NCBI GenBank assembly: GCA_933822405.4
Contig: CAKOGP040001113.1
Location: 1-64,000, forward strand
From: Cylindrotheca closterium
Lineage: Eukaryota > Bacillariophyta > Bacillariophyceae > Bacillariales > Bacillariaceae
Direction of reading: 5' to 3'
DNA: 64,000 bases
Of this stretch, positions 41,287-50,982 are shown piece after piece. The stretch's first letter is position 1. Each line of letters opens with the position of its first letter. The notes under the pieces were generated by a model. It saw nothing but the letters and a program-made list of their open reading frames with translations, did not search any database and was not told where the DNA came from. Made by a program: the position numbers and the translations under genes.

Positions 41287-43322
41287 CTAGATGGAAGTCA
41301 TGAGGGCGAAGGATGTTGCGACAAGGATACCAGCAGCAACACTGACAATATCATTTCGGAACGAGTTCGAAGTTTCAGGGTTCGAAGGGACAGAATCGTC
41401 GCCTGTCGCAGTAGAGGAAGGTACTCCGCACGTGTCACCATCTGGATTACTGGACACGTTCATGTTCGTGAGCATACCGGTATCCAGATGAGTGGCTGCG
41501 TGACAGTGCACCATGACCACATCCTCTACTCCAACTCTGTCCCAGCAGATTTTGACATCAATGCTGGGGGCAAAAGTAGAGTAAGTATCGCGCCAGACAA
41601 CGTCTTCGACTGCAACCCCGCCTTCAGCAAGGAGGTAAAACTTTCCAGCATGAGAATGGAAGGGGTGTCCAATAGGCGGTACAAATTCGACATGCCATTC
41701 TTCGCATGAATCGGCCATGATTGTTCCAGAAACGCGATTAGGAGTTCCGAGTGCGCCATCAACTCCGAATGCTACACCAGGAGGAACAAAATCTCCATCA
41801 TATTCGATTTGAAAGAGGGGCCAGCCCTGCTTCTGCTCGAACGTAACATTCTTGTTGGCAGCGATGGGCCTTTCGCCCAAGCACTTGAGGCGATCAGAAT
41901 ATTCAGGCAACTCGATGCTATCAGCTAGAGGAGGAAGAGCATCAAGCGGCTCGGAAGCAGGCGCAACCGTGATTGTTCCGATTGGCTTATCAACGTCATG
42001 GGAAATGCAAGGGTATGCTGGGATTCCAAAAGCAGCTTGGCAGGCTTCAGCGTTGGGGATGATATGACTACCCCATGCCTCACGAGTCATGTTGTAAGTT
42101 CCAGCTTGTTCAAATCGCCCAATGAATTCGACGCGACCTCCAGAAGGGATCTTGACAACATCTGTTGGAATTGGCTCTGGTAGTGGTAGACCATCAACCG
42201 CAACTATATAGAAGGTCATTCCAGGAACCACAAAATTGTGATCTGGATCAACATTTGCAGAAATGGTCCGGAAGAGCACAGTTTCGCCTTCAGTGAATTC
42301 GTAGTTTGTCTCGGCTGCAAGGTATCCGTTTGTGATAGTTTCCCAACCGAATGACATTACAATCGGAAAAATTGGCATTGGAAAGTTGCCTTCGGGACTT
42401 TGCAAGTATTCCGAAAATAGCATCACTACTTCAGTGGCATTTTCAATTCCGGGAGCCTTGGTGATATCACTGTCGGTGCCTTCGATGATGATTGCCCCCA
42501 TCAAGCTCGATAGATAAGCGTACACTGTTGCCTACAAAAGGTAATGATCGGAAGCAACAAGGGTCAAAGGGTAGGAAGATGTTAGGACAAAGTTGTATGT
42601 GGGAATTAACAACAGATATTCAATAGACGTACTCCATGGACATGGTTGTGGTACCAGAACAAGCCTGGTTCTTGGTCATCTGGAATCTTCACTTCGTAGA
42701 CTTTGGTTTCGTCTTGACCAACATATGTCAGTAGTTCCTCCTTGTGGGGAGGATTTTCAAGACTGCGGCAGAAGCAAGCACAACCGAAATTTAGTCTTGA
42801 TAGCAAATCACAAAATATATAGTACCGTGTTGTTGTTCTTACCCATGAAAATGCAAATTGCTATAGCCCAAACCCCAAAAGCCGTACTCAGGTGAGTAGA
42901 CATTGCCAATGGCGGAAAGCCTGTTGTAAACGATGGTCTTATTGACATAGTCCTGGGGTGGAAATATTAGTAAGACTTGCAGACACACAGAGGAAAAATT
43001 TACCCCGAACTTGAGACCTGCTTACCGATTCCTCATCCATGACATACTCGTAGAGCTGTCGGTCGGTCGCAGTCGTTTCAAGACCGTTAACCAAAGTCAC
43101 ACGCAATGTATCTCCTGGACTAACACGCAACGTGGGACCCATGGGCTTTCCATTGTAGCCAGGTGCGACTCGAGTGCCGTTCAATGATTCTACCATCCCA
43201 ACAGTTAGGGTAACTTCGAGCAATCCATTTTCGCTCTTGTACTCGTCAGCAGGGTTGCCCAAGTGTTCAGCAGAAACAACTGCGGCAAGTGTGGCAAGGA
43301 GAAAAGTTAAGGCAACCTTCAT
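41287..43322 (-). CDS. Secreted/membrane-anchored multicopper oxidase
   Basis: Four exons, all with GT-AG introns in consistent phase: 43026-43322, 42843-42952, 42633-42762 and 41287-42531; 593 aa spliced. The signal peptide is MKVALTFLLATLAAVVSA. All four copper-binding blocks are complete: NLHFHG (His133, His135), WYHNHVHG (His174, 176, 178), HPFHSH (468-473) and HCHAATHLDTGM (521-532, including the type 1 Cys522 and axial Met532). The C terminus is hydrophobic after a Ser/Asn/Pro stretch (VAAGILVATSFALMTSI), fitting a GPI anchor or TM tail. It oxidises a substrate (phenolic, Fe(II) or Mn(II) in the wider family) with reduction of O2 to water. In algae, ferroxidase activity in iron uptake is a common proposal, but no permease gene is adjacent, so substrate is open. 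Confidence 0.93.
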
Positions 43323-43481
43323 CGTTTTGATTTCGTGATATTTGTGTGAGAAGTGTCAAGTGAAAGATTGATTCTCGAACGAAGATCCAAGATACGTACC
43401 TTTGTAGGTACCTTTACGTGGATCTGCGTCAATTCTGGAGAAAATCGCGAAAACCGCGACTCTAAAACGATTGCCTGAATT

Positions 43482-43507
43482 CTGCATGAAGGCTAAGCTT
43501 CATGCAG
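43482..43507. promoter_or_regulatory. Perfect 10-bp hairpin/palindromic site upstream of the oxidase
   Basis: CTGCATGAAG, loop GCTAAG, CTTCATGCAG, lying 160-185 bp upstream of the oxidase start. A further CTGCATGAAA half-site lies near 43591-43600. A dimeric regulator site is possible; unproven. Confidence 0.35.
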
Positions 43508-43820
43508 GTATAATACCGTGTAGTCGATGAACACGAAGAATTCGAAAAGGGAATATAAATGGAAATAATTAGGAGGGAAGCATGAATGCTGCATGAAACC
43601 TCTGCTACTTAATAAAACACCAAAGATATGTTGCAAAGCGATTAAAAGCACTTCTGATCGAGCGCTGTGACATCTTGAGTACCGTACGTGAATAATCTCT
43701 GTTCAATACTTCATTCAGCTTTCCATCTGCTGGAGGAGGTCTCTGCAGTACGGTATGCAGAATCGAACCCGCAATCTGACGTGAACGAGTTCAACAACGA
43801 GTAGCGCGAAACACAACAGA

Positions 43821-43889
43821 GGAACGGCCGGGAAAATCAATATTTACTCCCAAGAATTGTATGCTAAATTTCTATTTCCCGGCCGTTCC
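43821..43889. repeat. Micro-element with terminal inverted repeats, copy B
   Basis: 69 bp with perfect 15-bp ends, GGAACGGCCGGGAAA and its inverse. The centre matches copy A (40753-40832) at almost every base. The outer GTACC of copy A is missing here, so the true boundary may be the GGAACGGCC end. Confidence 0.82.
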
Positions 43890-44849
43890 AGTATTGCGTA
43901 TTGCAGCTCCCAACCTCACGCCAGAAAGGACACACATTTGGTTTCGGGACTTCTTCGACACCTGAGCGTCTGACGGAGGCGTTACTGTAGCTAAAGCGCC
44001 TTTGGTGAACCCTTCTTTCTCGGACATGCTTGCGGGGACTATTCAGGTCCCTGAAATACCTCCTCGCTCCTCGAGTCGCTACAAGACACTGTAGTACCAC
44101 AGCCATTGTGACGTTTGCATGCAATTGATTATTGTGTATCGAAGGAGAAGGCGCGTGTTATTTCGCAAAATGGTTTACGTTGGTCACTCCATGCTTTTCC
44201 GTTCCTTGTCCTCTACAATCACTGCATTGGCGATCAATCCAACACTTGTTGGCTCTTTATTACAGACTACAACCATCGGATGATGATCGTGTCGAACTTT
44301 ACGACAACCACGGGAGCTAGAATGGTTGCTCTCGCATCCATCATGAAGAACCAAAAAGATCTGAAAATGGACACTCACAGGCCAATCAAAGATTGATCTC
44401 TTAGAGTCCCCTCCTCCTCTTGGAGCAACAACCGAACCCTTCAGTTTCACGTAAATTGTCCCGGATCTTTCGGAATGATTCTACAGGAGAGCAAATTCCC
44501 GAGCAAGGGGACGGCATTTGCTCCCGTGTGGCAAATGCTTCAAGCCCCTAGAGATGGCATGATTAGAGAAATCTTCGTTTCTTTATGGCAGAAAAATACG
44601 GTGCTTTCTCCGATCTGCTGGGTCCCCCGACAACGATGGACTGATAGAAAATTTCGATCATGAACCCAGGACGTACGCCAATGCATTTCCAGTCAGTATG
44701 TTCGAAGTCCCGATCTTCAAGGATGCCACGAATCAAGAGATTGTTGCATCTTCGAGCACAGGTTTCAGTTGGATGCCTTTGTTTGCTTTGTCTGGTGACG
44801 AAAACACGTCGTCTGTAGAGCATGTCGGGATCGATGACGGATGCACAAA

Positions 44850-45050
44850 CCAGTTCACTGTGCATGTCACCGAGGAGTTTGTCTCCCAGTTTCGATAAAC
44901 ACTTTATGCAAGTTTCAGCGACACAAGGCTTGAATCAACTTCCTTTGTTGAAGCTGAAGAAGCGACGCCTGAGTGCGCAACGCCATCTTATATGCAACCA
45001 AGAATGCCCCGAGAAAACACTTGTTTCCACACGGTCAGTGTTGGTTTTCT
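44850..45050 (+). pseudogene. Decayed copy of the small basic tandem family
   Basis: From about 44860 the DNA aligns with copy 4 (36655-36845): TGTCACCGAGGAGTTTGTCT against its TGTCCCGAGGAATTGCGTCT. One frame then gives QVSATQGLNQLPLLKLKKRR against QVSATPGLNHLPSLKLKRRR, followed by a matching ACACGGTCA end. The reading frame shifts between the two halves, the final block has lost the stop and tail match, and the PPxPPxKK block is not recognisable upstream. It lies 8 kb from copy 4, beyond the inverted-repeat unit and the oxidase gene. Confidence 0.75.
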
Positions 45051-45615
45051 GGAAAGAATTTCGACTAAATCACAATAAGGAAGTCAGGGAAGACACTGTC
45101 CACGCTGATAAAGCTGTCCAGCAGCGTGTAGAGGATAGAACAGCGTGTAGTATCCGAGTTGATCATTATTAGCAGGCTATCGGCAAGAATGGTCCGTCCA
45201 CGTTGTCTGTGAGGATATCATCGTCTTGCAACAGCTTTCTGGATTTATTATGACACAGAACCAATCCTGATAGCCAAACTCAGTTCACGAGCAGGGATAA
45301 CAAACCAAGTACTGGTAGGAGGGTAATAAAAATAATCTGGATTTTGCCGTTCTTTATTTCCTTCCACGTGGATGCAATAAGAGTAACCGTCGCACAGACT
45401 TCATATTTTTTTATAATAGCACGATGATTCTGCCACATTTACAGCACAGTATAATAGTGACGTCAGGACGATCATAGAGAAAAAGCGCCCGAACCGAACC
45501 AAATCTTGCAACGCGAACTCTGTGTGTCCGTGGAAGGCTTCGGTTGACAACTGAGGCGATGTCACAAAATAAATCATTGGCAGTCTCACAAAGCAAGAAA
45601 TCATAAAATCAAATA
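45051..45615. other. Upstream region of the eIF4E-like gene
   Basis: A TTCCACGTGGA palindrome (G-box type) lies at about 45363-45373, about 245 bp before the start. A similar TTCCTTCCACGTGGATG stretch also lies at about 40588. No ORF supported. Confidence 0.4.
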
Positions 45616-46338
45616 ATGGCTGCAACTATGGAAGAGAAAAAGGTAGAGGAACCTACCACAAATGCAAGCGAAAGTGCTGTGGAGTGGGTCTTGTGGCAGC
45701 ACTATCTGCCACGATACGTCAAGAATGATCAACAGTGGAAGGATGACACCAGCGAGGTCGCTCATTTCTTTGCTCACCATCCAACGAAGACGAACCTAAC
45801 GGCAGATCTTAGCCACTTGCCACTTCCTTCTGCACACTTCTTCTTGAAGAATGAACGCGGACACCATGAATTGGCACCACAGATGCACATGGAGTACAGT
45901 CTGTTCAAAGAAGGAACCGAACCAAGTTGGAGCGACGAGCACTGCAAAGGTGAACTCTACACCAAACACTACTTTCCATCTAACCTATTGGATCAATACT
46001 GGCATAATTTGGTAGAAGGAGTGATGAATGGTACGATTGAAGACCAGCACATTGTGGCCATTCGTGTCGTGGACAAATCACACGGCAAACATCCGCTGTA
46101 CAAACTCGAAGTATGGCTCGACACTGCCCACCAACAAACGCGAGATAGAATTAGAATGCAAGCTATGAAGTGCGTCGAGCCCATCGTCGACGACCACCAC
46201 CGCTTCAAGTTCCACTGGCGAGACTTCTCCAATGGTCCAAAAGCCAAGGCTATGAATAGCAAACAGGAAACGACGTTATCACATGCTGATGATCCTCTTG
46301 ACTCCGATCCACTCGATGGATGGACCAAGGTGGTATAG
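45616..46338 (+). CDS. Divergent eIF4E-family cap-binding protein
   Basis: 240 aa, ATG in AAATAATGGC context. The eIF4E layout is clear: WVLWQHYLP (start of strand 1), NDQQW41KDD (first cap-stacking Trp), MEYSLFKEGTEPSW105SDEH (second cap-stacking Trp), LLDQYWHNLVEGVMN, IVAIRVVDKSHGKHPLYKLE and VW167LDT. The Glu that follows the second Trp in canonical eIF4E (PMWED) and contacts m7G is Ser106 here. The dorsal-face Trp used by eIF4G/4E-BP is replaced by Phe (VAHFF). It binds capped mRNA in translation initiation or, if a repressor-type homolog, in silencing. Cytosolic. The changes suggest altered cap affinity and partners, so a non-canonical class is likely. Confidence 0.85.
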   Translation: MAATMEEKKVEEPTTNASESAVEWVLWQHYLPRYVKNDQQWKDDTSEVAHFFAHHPTKTNLTADLSHLPLPSAHFFLKNERGHHELAPQMHMEYSLFKEGTEPSWSDEHCKGELYTKHYFPSNLLDQYWHNLVEGVMNGTIEDQHIVAIRVVDKSHGKHPLYKLEVWLDTAHQQTRDRIRMQAMKCVEPIVDDHHRFKFHWRDFSNGPKAKAMNSKQETTLSHADDPLDSDPLDGWTKVV

Positions 46339-46691
46339 TATTATGGGATAAATTTTAAATGCACTAGCATAGCTTGGTAATTGATAGATCTATACTTTTT
46401 CAATCGCTTCCATTTGCCCCATCAAAAATGACTGTTTCGACAAGGTGGAATTTTCATCTGTGGTGCTATGCGATTTTTCTAGATATCACTACTGTAACAA
46501 GATTTTTGTCGATACCACCGTTGTAGTTACATCCCATATATCTTATCTGTGTTCAATATATTACGCTGTTACTACTAGGTGGAAAGCTAACACTTAAGCC
46601 TTTTGCTGCCTCTTCTTTTTTTTTCGACAATCGAAATATGTGACTGAATGAATCGGCATAGCCAACTATAAGCAAGATACCGCTTTCAATA
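46339..46691. other. Convergent 3' gap
   Basis: AT-rich, no ORF. The end of the next gene carries a GGTACCGGTACCTGGTAC palindromic cluster at about 46708-46725 that extends into coding sequence. Confidence 0.5.
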
Positions 46692-47099
46692 TCATACTAA
46701 TTTTTTGGTACCGGTACCTGGTACTTCATATTGAATTGCCGCTCGACTCCCCGGTTCCAAACGCGGCTTTAGAATTTCGGCAACAAAGTGCTTGTGCGCA
46801 TCAGATTGGTCATAGGTATTGTAGTCCTCCACATTGTTGAAGTAGGCAGTCCAAACAATTTGTCGATTCTTCCCGGCCGGATGGTTTTGACCTGAAGGCA
46901 ACACCAAATCTTTTCCCAATTCGTAGTCGGCAATGGCAGGTATGTTCTTGGGCAAATCCAAAAGACCATTGCAAACGTCTGAAATTTCTTCGGAACATTC
47001 CTCTTTTATACGGAACATGACGATATGTTTGATACGAGAGCTCATGATTGTAGATGATGATGAAAATTGACGGCGTAGTAGGGCTGAAGAAAGGTGCAT
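46692..47099 (-). CDS. Dabb (stress-responsive A/B barrel) domain protein
   Basis: 135 aa from 47099. The first 18 residues (MHLSSALLRRQFSSSSTI) look like a mitochondrial presequence; a start at 47045 (MSSRIKHIVMFRIKEE) would give a cytosolic form. The domain covers nearly the whole protein: the IKHIVMFRIKEE strand, LPKNIPAIADYELGKDLV, RQIVWTAYFNNVEDYNTYDQ and HKHFVAEILKPRLEP. This is a ferredoxin-like dimeric alpha/beta barrel. Family members include plant stress proteins and polyketide cyclases. No catalytic residue identifiable. Confidence 0.88.
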   Translation of the reverse strand: MHLSSALLRRQFSSSSTIMSSRIKHIVMFRIKEECSEEISDVCNGLLDLPKNIPAIADYELGKDLVLPSGQNHPAGKNRQIVWTAYFNNVEDYNTYDQSDAHKHFVAEILKPRLEPGSRAAIQYEVPGTGTKKLV

Positions 47100-47316
47100 A
47101 TCTTATTCTTGTACTGCAACGCGAAGCCTGCCAGTACAGTATAAAGATGATGGATGTAACGGAATATAATAATAATGACGAACGTGATGGAACTATTGTA
47201 GTCCTTTCTCACTCATGACCCACGAAAATGACCGTTCATCACAGCCAAATCTTCCATCACAATAACAAAAACGCTCAACCAAGACACGTGGTCATTTTTG
47301 TGTTGTGTTGAAGATC

Positions 47317-50300
47317 ATGTCGGATCAGTTAAGCGATTTCATCAAACGGGCTGAAGAGGAAGAGCTTGATGGCGAGTTCAGCGCTGAAGCTGCGGCAGCA
47401 CTAGCTAAGGCTTTGCCCATTGTGTCTCCACAATTTCCTTCACTAGCAGAATGTTTGATGAGTGCTGAACTCTACGATGAAGCTGAAAAGTATTACTATG
47501 ACGAAGGGGATGAGTTTCCCATCAAGTATAGCGGTGCTTTGAAGTCTATTGCCATTACTATGCACGATGAAACGGAATTCGATCCTAGTGAAGTGGAAGA
47601 GATAAGCACCGAACCTCCAAGAGGCTCCATTGAAGTCATTTTAGGAGATACGCCAAGACAAAAGGCTATCGAGAGGGAGCTTGACTTTTTCTGCAAGAGA
47701 GCGGCGAGAGACAATTTGGATGGTATTGAAATGCGCAGTGAAGCCATCAAGGCTCTCAAGATCGGTGCCAATCGTCTCTGTTACAAGAAGAAGTTCTATG
47801 ATGCTGAGAACGACAAATTCATTGTCTTTCCCACCGTAACAGGGGCTCTCCTGGATCAAGAGATATACAATATTGCCCAGAAGAAGTATTACGGCCCACG
47901 CGATGAATTTCCGCTGAGGTACACTTCCGCCTTGCGAAGTCTTGCTGTGGAAGCTGGTGGAGCGGAAGAAGATCATGATGAAATTGAAGACATGGCCGCG
48001 GACTGTGAAAGTACGGACGGTTACTTTGACACCAAGCCCATGCCGGACATGTTCCATACAGCTCGTCTGGAATTCATGGGGACGCCTGACGCGCTCTATG
48101 AAAAAGAGCCAGAGGTCCAAAAGCAGGAAGACCCAGAGAATCCGGGTCGTGGATCCACAGCCAAGATCTTGGGTGATTCACCTCGTCAGAAGTGCATTGA
48201 GCGGGAATTGAACTTCTTTATCAAAAAGGCAGCTGACGAGCACCTCGATGAAGCCATGCGAGACGAAGCCATCAAGGCACTCAAGATCGCGACTGCCAAA
48301 TTTGCCTACAAGAGAAAAATGTACGATCCCGCCGCTGACGTGATGCGAATCTTTCCCAGTGTTGCAAACTGTCTGATTGACGGTGACGTCTACGAAGAAG
48401 CCGAAAAGCATTACTACGATAAGGGAGATGACTACCCTCTAAAGTACATTGGCGCTCTCCGCACCCTTGGTGTCGAGCTGGGTGGTGCTGAAGAAGAAGT
48501 CGACGAATGGGATCAAGTCGCCATGGACTGCGAGAGCGTGGATGGATTCTTCGATAAGAAGCCATTGCCACAGGCGTCGGAGTTTGAATTTTCCGAACAC
48601 AACATGATGGAGGTTGAGGAAGAAACAGAGGTGACCCGTGGGTCCACTGCCAAGGTCTTGGGTGATTCTCCCCGTCAGGTGTGCATTGAACGTGATGTCA
48701 ACTTCTTTATCAAGAAGGCACAAGATGATCACATTCCAGATGGCATGCGAGACGAAGCCATTAGGGCCATCAAGATTGCTTGCAACCAGATTGCTTTCAA
48801 AAAGAAGTATTACGATGTTGAGAATGATAAGTTCGTTATCTTTCCAAGTGTTGCAGCCTGCCTGATCGACCAGGCTACCTATGATGCGGCATCAAAAAAG
48901 TATTATGGACTGATGGACCAGATTCCTCTCCAGTATGTCTCCGTACTGAGAAGTCTGGGAGTCGAAGTCGGTGGAGCTGAAGAGGATTACGAAAAGCTGG
49001 AAGATATGGCCGCGGACTGTGAAAGTACGGATGGTTTCTTTGACAACAAGCCGTTGCCTGATCTTTATCGTACAGCTCGTCTAGAATTCATGGGAATGCC
49101 AGACGGATTGGAATATGCAGAAGAACCAGAACCTGAACCGGAGCCAGCTGAGACTCGGGGCACTACAGAACAGTTCTTGGGCGATTCTCCTCGTCAAAAG
49201 TGTATTGAGCGTGAGCTTGACTTTATCATCAAGCTGGCAGCCGAAGATCATTTGGATGACCCCATGCGAGACGAAGCCATCAAGGCCCTCAAGATTGCTA
49301 CCAATAAGTTTGCCTACAAGAGAAAGATGTACGATGCCGCTGCTGACGTGATTCGAGTCTTTCCCAGTGTTGCCAACTGTCTGATTGATGGCGACGTCTT
49401 TGAAGAAGCTGAAAAGCTTTACTACGACGATGGAGATGACTATCCCTTGAAGTACATTAGTGCTCTTCGCTCCATTGGTATCGAACTGGGCGGTGCCGAA
49501 GAAGAGGTCGAGGAATGGGACCCAGTCGCCATGGATTGCGAGAGCGTGGATGGATTCTTTGACAAGAAGCCACTGCCACAGGAATCGGAGTTTGAATGGG
49601 ACCTTGACGAAGAGGAAGTAGAGGAGGAAGAAGACAATGGCCGAGGCTCTACTGCTAAAATCTTGGGTGATACACCTCGGCAAAAGTTGATCGAGGCAGA
49701 AGTCGATGCCTTTGTGGCGAAATCACATGGTGAACATTTGGAGGATGAGATGAGAAACGAAGCCATCAAAGGTCTTAAACACGGAGCCAACAAGTATGCC
49801 TACAAGAAAAAGTTCTATGATGCCGAGAAAGACGTATTTGTTGTCTTCCCCAGTGTTGCTTGGTGCATGATCGATAACGATATCTACGAAGTTGCCGAGG
49901 AGCATTACTATCAGAAGGAAGACGAATTCCCTCTCAAGTACACATCAGCAATGCGAAGTATTGGAATTGAAGCAGGCGGCGCCGATGAAGATGTCGAGCA
50001 CATGATGGAGATGGCCATGGACTGCGAAAGTTCGGATGGTTTCTTTGCCACCAAGCTTGAGGCCTTTGTTGTACCGGAAGAAGTTGCTAAAAAGAAGAAG
50101 AAGAGTAAAAAGAAGAAGAAGGTTGTTGTCAAGAAGAAGGGTAAAAAGACTGGCGACACAAAGAAAAAGTCGAAGAAGACTGGAGACGATGCAAAGAAGT
50201 CCAAGAAGACTGGGGATGGCGACAAGAAATCCAAGAAGAGCGGAGATGGCGACAAGAAATCCAAGAAGGCGAAAGACGATGAGAAGAAAAAGAAATCATC

Positions 50301-50364
50301 CAGATCCAAGAGTCCAAAACCAAAATCGAGCAAGCCCAAGAAGCGACCATCGACAGATGCATGA
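47317..50364 (+). CDS. Large protein of five ~150-175-residue repeats with Lys-rich tail
   Basis: 1015 aa from the first ATG (47317). A partial repeat (1-101) is followed by five full repeats starting near residues 102, 278, 441, 614 and 777. Each opens with RGSTAKILGDSPRQKCIERE or a variant. It continues with a helical block (RDEAIKALKIA.KFAYKRK), a short FPSVANCLIDGDVYEEAEK block, YYD.GDDYPLKYI.ALR..G, and closes with the acidic MDCES(V/T)DGFFD.KPLP. The last 80 residues are Lys/Ser-rich with KKSKKTGD repeats. There is no signal peptide or TM. The repeats differ by substitutions rather than being identical, so they are old and constrained. I recognise no known domain. The basic tail may bind nucleic acid or silica/acidic surfaces; speculative. 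Confidence 0.88.
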   Translation: MSDQLSDFIKRAEEEELDGEFSAEAAAALAKALPIVSPQFPSLAECLMSAELYDEAEKYYYDEGDEFPIKYSGALKSIAITMHDETEFDPSEVEEISTEPPRGSIEVILGDTPRQKAIERELDFFCKRAARDNLDGIEMRSEAIKALKIGANRLCYKKKFYDAENDKFIVFPTVTGALLDQEIYNIAQKKYYGPRDEFPLRYTSALRSLAVEAGGAEEDHDEIEDMAADCESTDGYFDTKPMPDMFHTARLEFMGTPDALYEKEPEVQKQEDPENPGRGSTAKILGDSPRQKCIERELNFFIKKAADEHLDEAMRDEAIKALKIATAKFAYKRKMYDPAADVMRIFPSVANCLIDGDVYEEAEKHYYDKGDDYPLKYIGALRTLGVELGGAEEEVDEWDQVAMDCESVDGFFDKKPLPQASEFEFSEHNMMEVEEETEVTRGSTAKVLGDSPRQVCIERDVNFFIKKAQDDHIPDGMRDEAIRAIKIACNQIAFKKKYYDVENDKFVIFPSVAACLIDQATYDAASKKYYGLMDQIPLQYVSVLRSLGVEVGGAEEDYEKLEDMAADCESTDGFFDNKPLPDLYRTARLEFMGMPDGLEYAEEPEPEPEPAETRGTTEQFLGDSPRQKCIERELDFIIKLAAEDHLDDPMRDEAIKALKIATNKFAYKRKMYDAAADVIRVFPSVANCLIDGDVFEEAEKLYYDDGDDYPLKYISALRSIGIELGGAEEEVEEWDPVAMDCESVDGFFDKKPLPQESEFEWDLDEEEVEEEEDNGRGSTAKILGDTPRQKLIEAEVDAFVAKSHGEHLEDEMRNEAIKGLKHGANKYAYKKKFYDAEKDVFVVFPSVAWCMIDNDIYEVAEEHYYQKEDEFPLKYTSAMRSIGIEAGGADEDVEHMMEMAMDCESSDGFFATKLEAFVVPEEVAKKKKKSKKKKKVVVKKKGKKTGDTKKKSKKTGDDAKKSKKTGDGDKKSKKSGDGDKKSKKAKDDEKKKKSSRSKSPKPKSSKPKKRPSTDA

Positions 50365-50982
50365 ACAAAGAATTAAGATTTTAGAGGATTCATCATAGTT
50401 GTACCGACTCGTTGCTTGCATACAAGTACCAGTGTTGTCTGAGATCCTGATTCATTGCTTTCAGTCTTCGATTCATGCATATTATGATCATTCGCATTAT
50501 GTTCGCGAAGAGGAGAAACAGAGAACGGAAATGAAAATGAGAAACTCCACCATTACCAAAACGACGGACGAACAGTAACAGAAACCCGGATTTTCTGAAG
50601 TTGACAGGTCAAAAATGGCTCTTCATAAATATAAAATTTGAAACCGACAGAAATAGGACATTCTGCGATCATCATATTTTTTTTCACGATTCAACAATAG
50701 TACTTGATTTACATACAGCCGTGATCAAGCCCTTGTTCGATTCTGATCGAAGCGACCTCGTGCAACACAACTATGTTCGGCCTTAAATAAACTCGGCTCA
50801 CGTCTGGTGCACGTCTGGATTTCGGCAGTGGAAAATTCCTAAAGTGATCACTCTTCGTCAGGCCGTCAGCTCAACATTACTCAAATCCAACGTTCACAAA
50901 TCAATCATCATATCCAAACTCCAACAGCAACAACTCACAAATCCAACACTACATCACATACACACAAACAAAAGTAATCATC
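50365..50982. other. Intergenic region
   Basis: 3' region of the repeat protein and promoter of the DUF6824 gene at 50983. Contains CA-rich sequence just before 50983. No gene supported. Confidence 0.45.

Larger units (their letters stand above)
43323..44849. other. Intergenic region upstream of the multicopper oxidase
   Basis: It contains the hairpin at 43482-43507 and micro-element copy B. Short ORFs at 44115-44663 and 44698-44898 do not form a recognisable protein. The stretch just before the pseudogene at 44850 may contain more of its decayed 5' half. No RNA gene: a GGGTTCGATT-like T-loop on the minus strand near 43762 has no cloverleaf around it. Confidence 0.45.

Noticed and set aside
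43750..43800. Possible tRNA T-arm on the minus strand (GGGTTCGATT)
   Set aside because: T-stem pairing fails at the middle position and no D-arm, anticodon arm or acceptor stem could be found around it.
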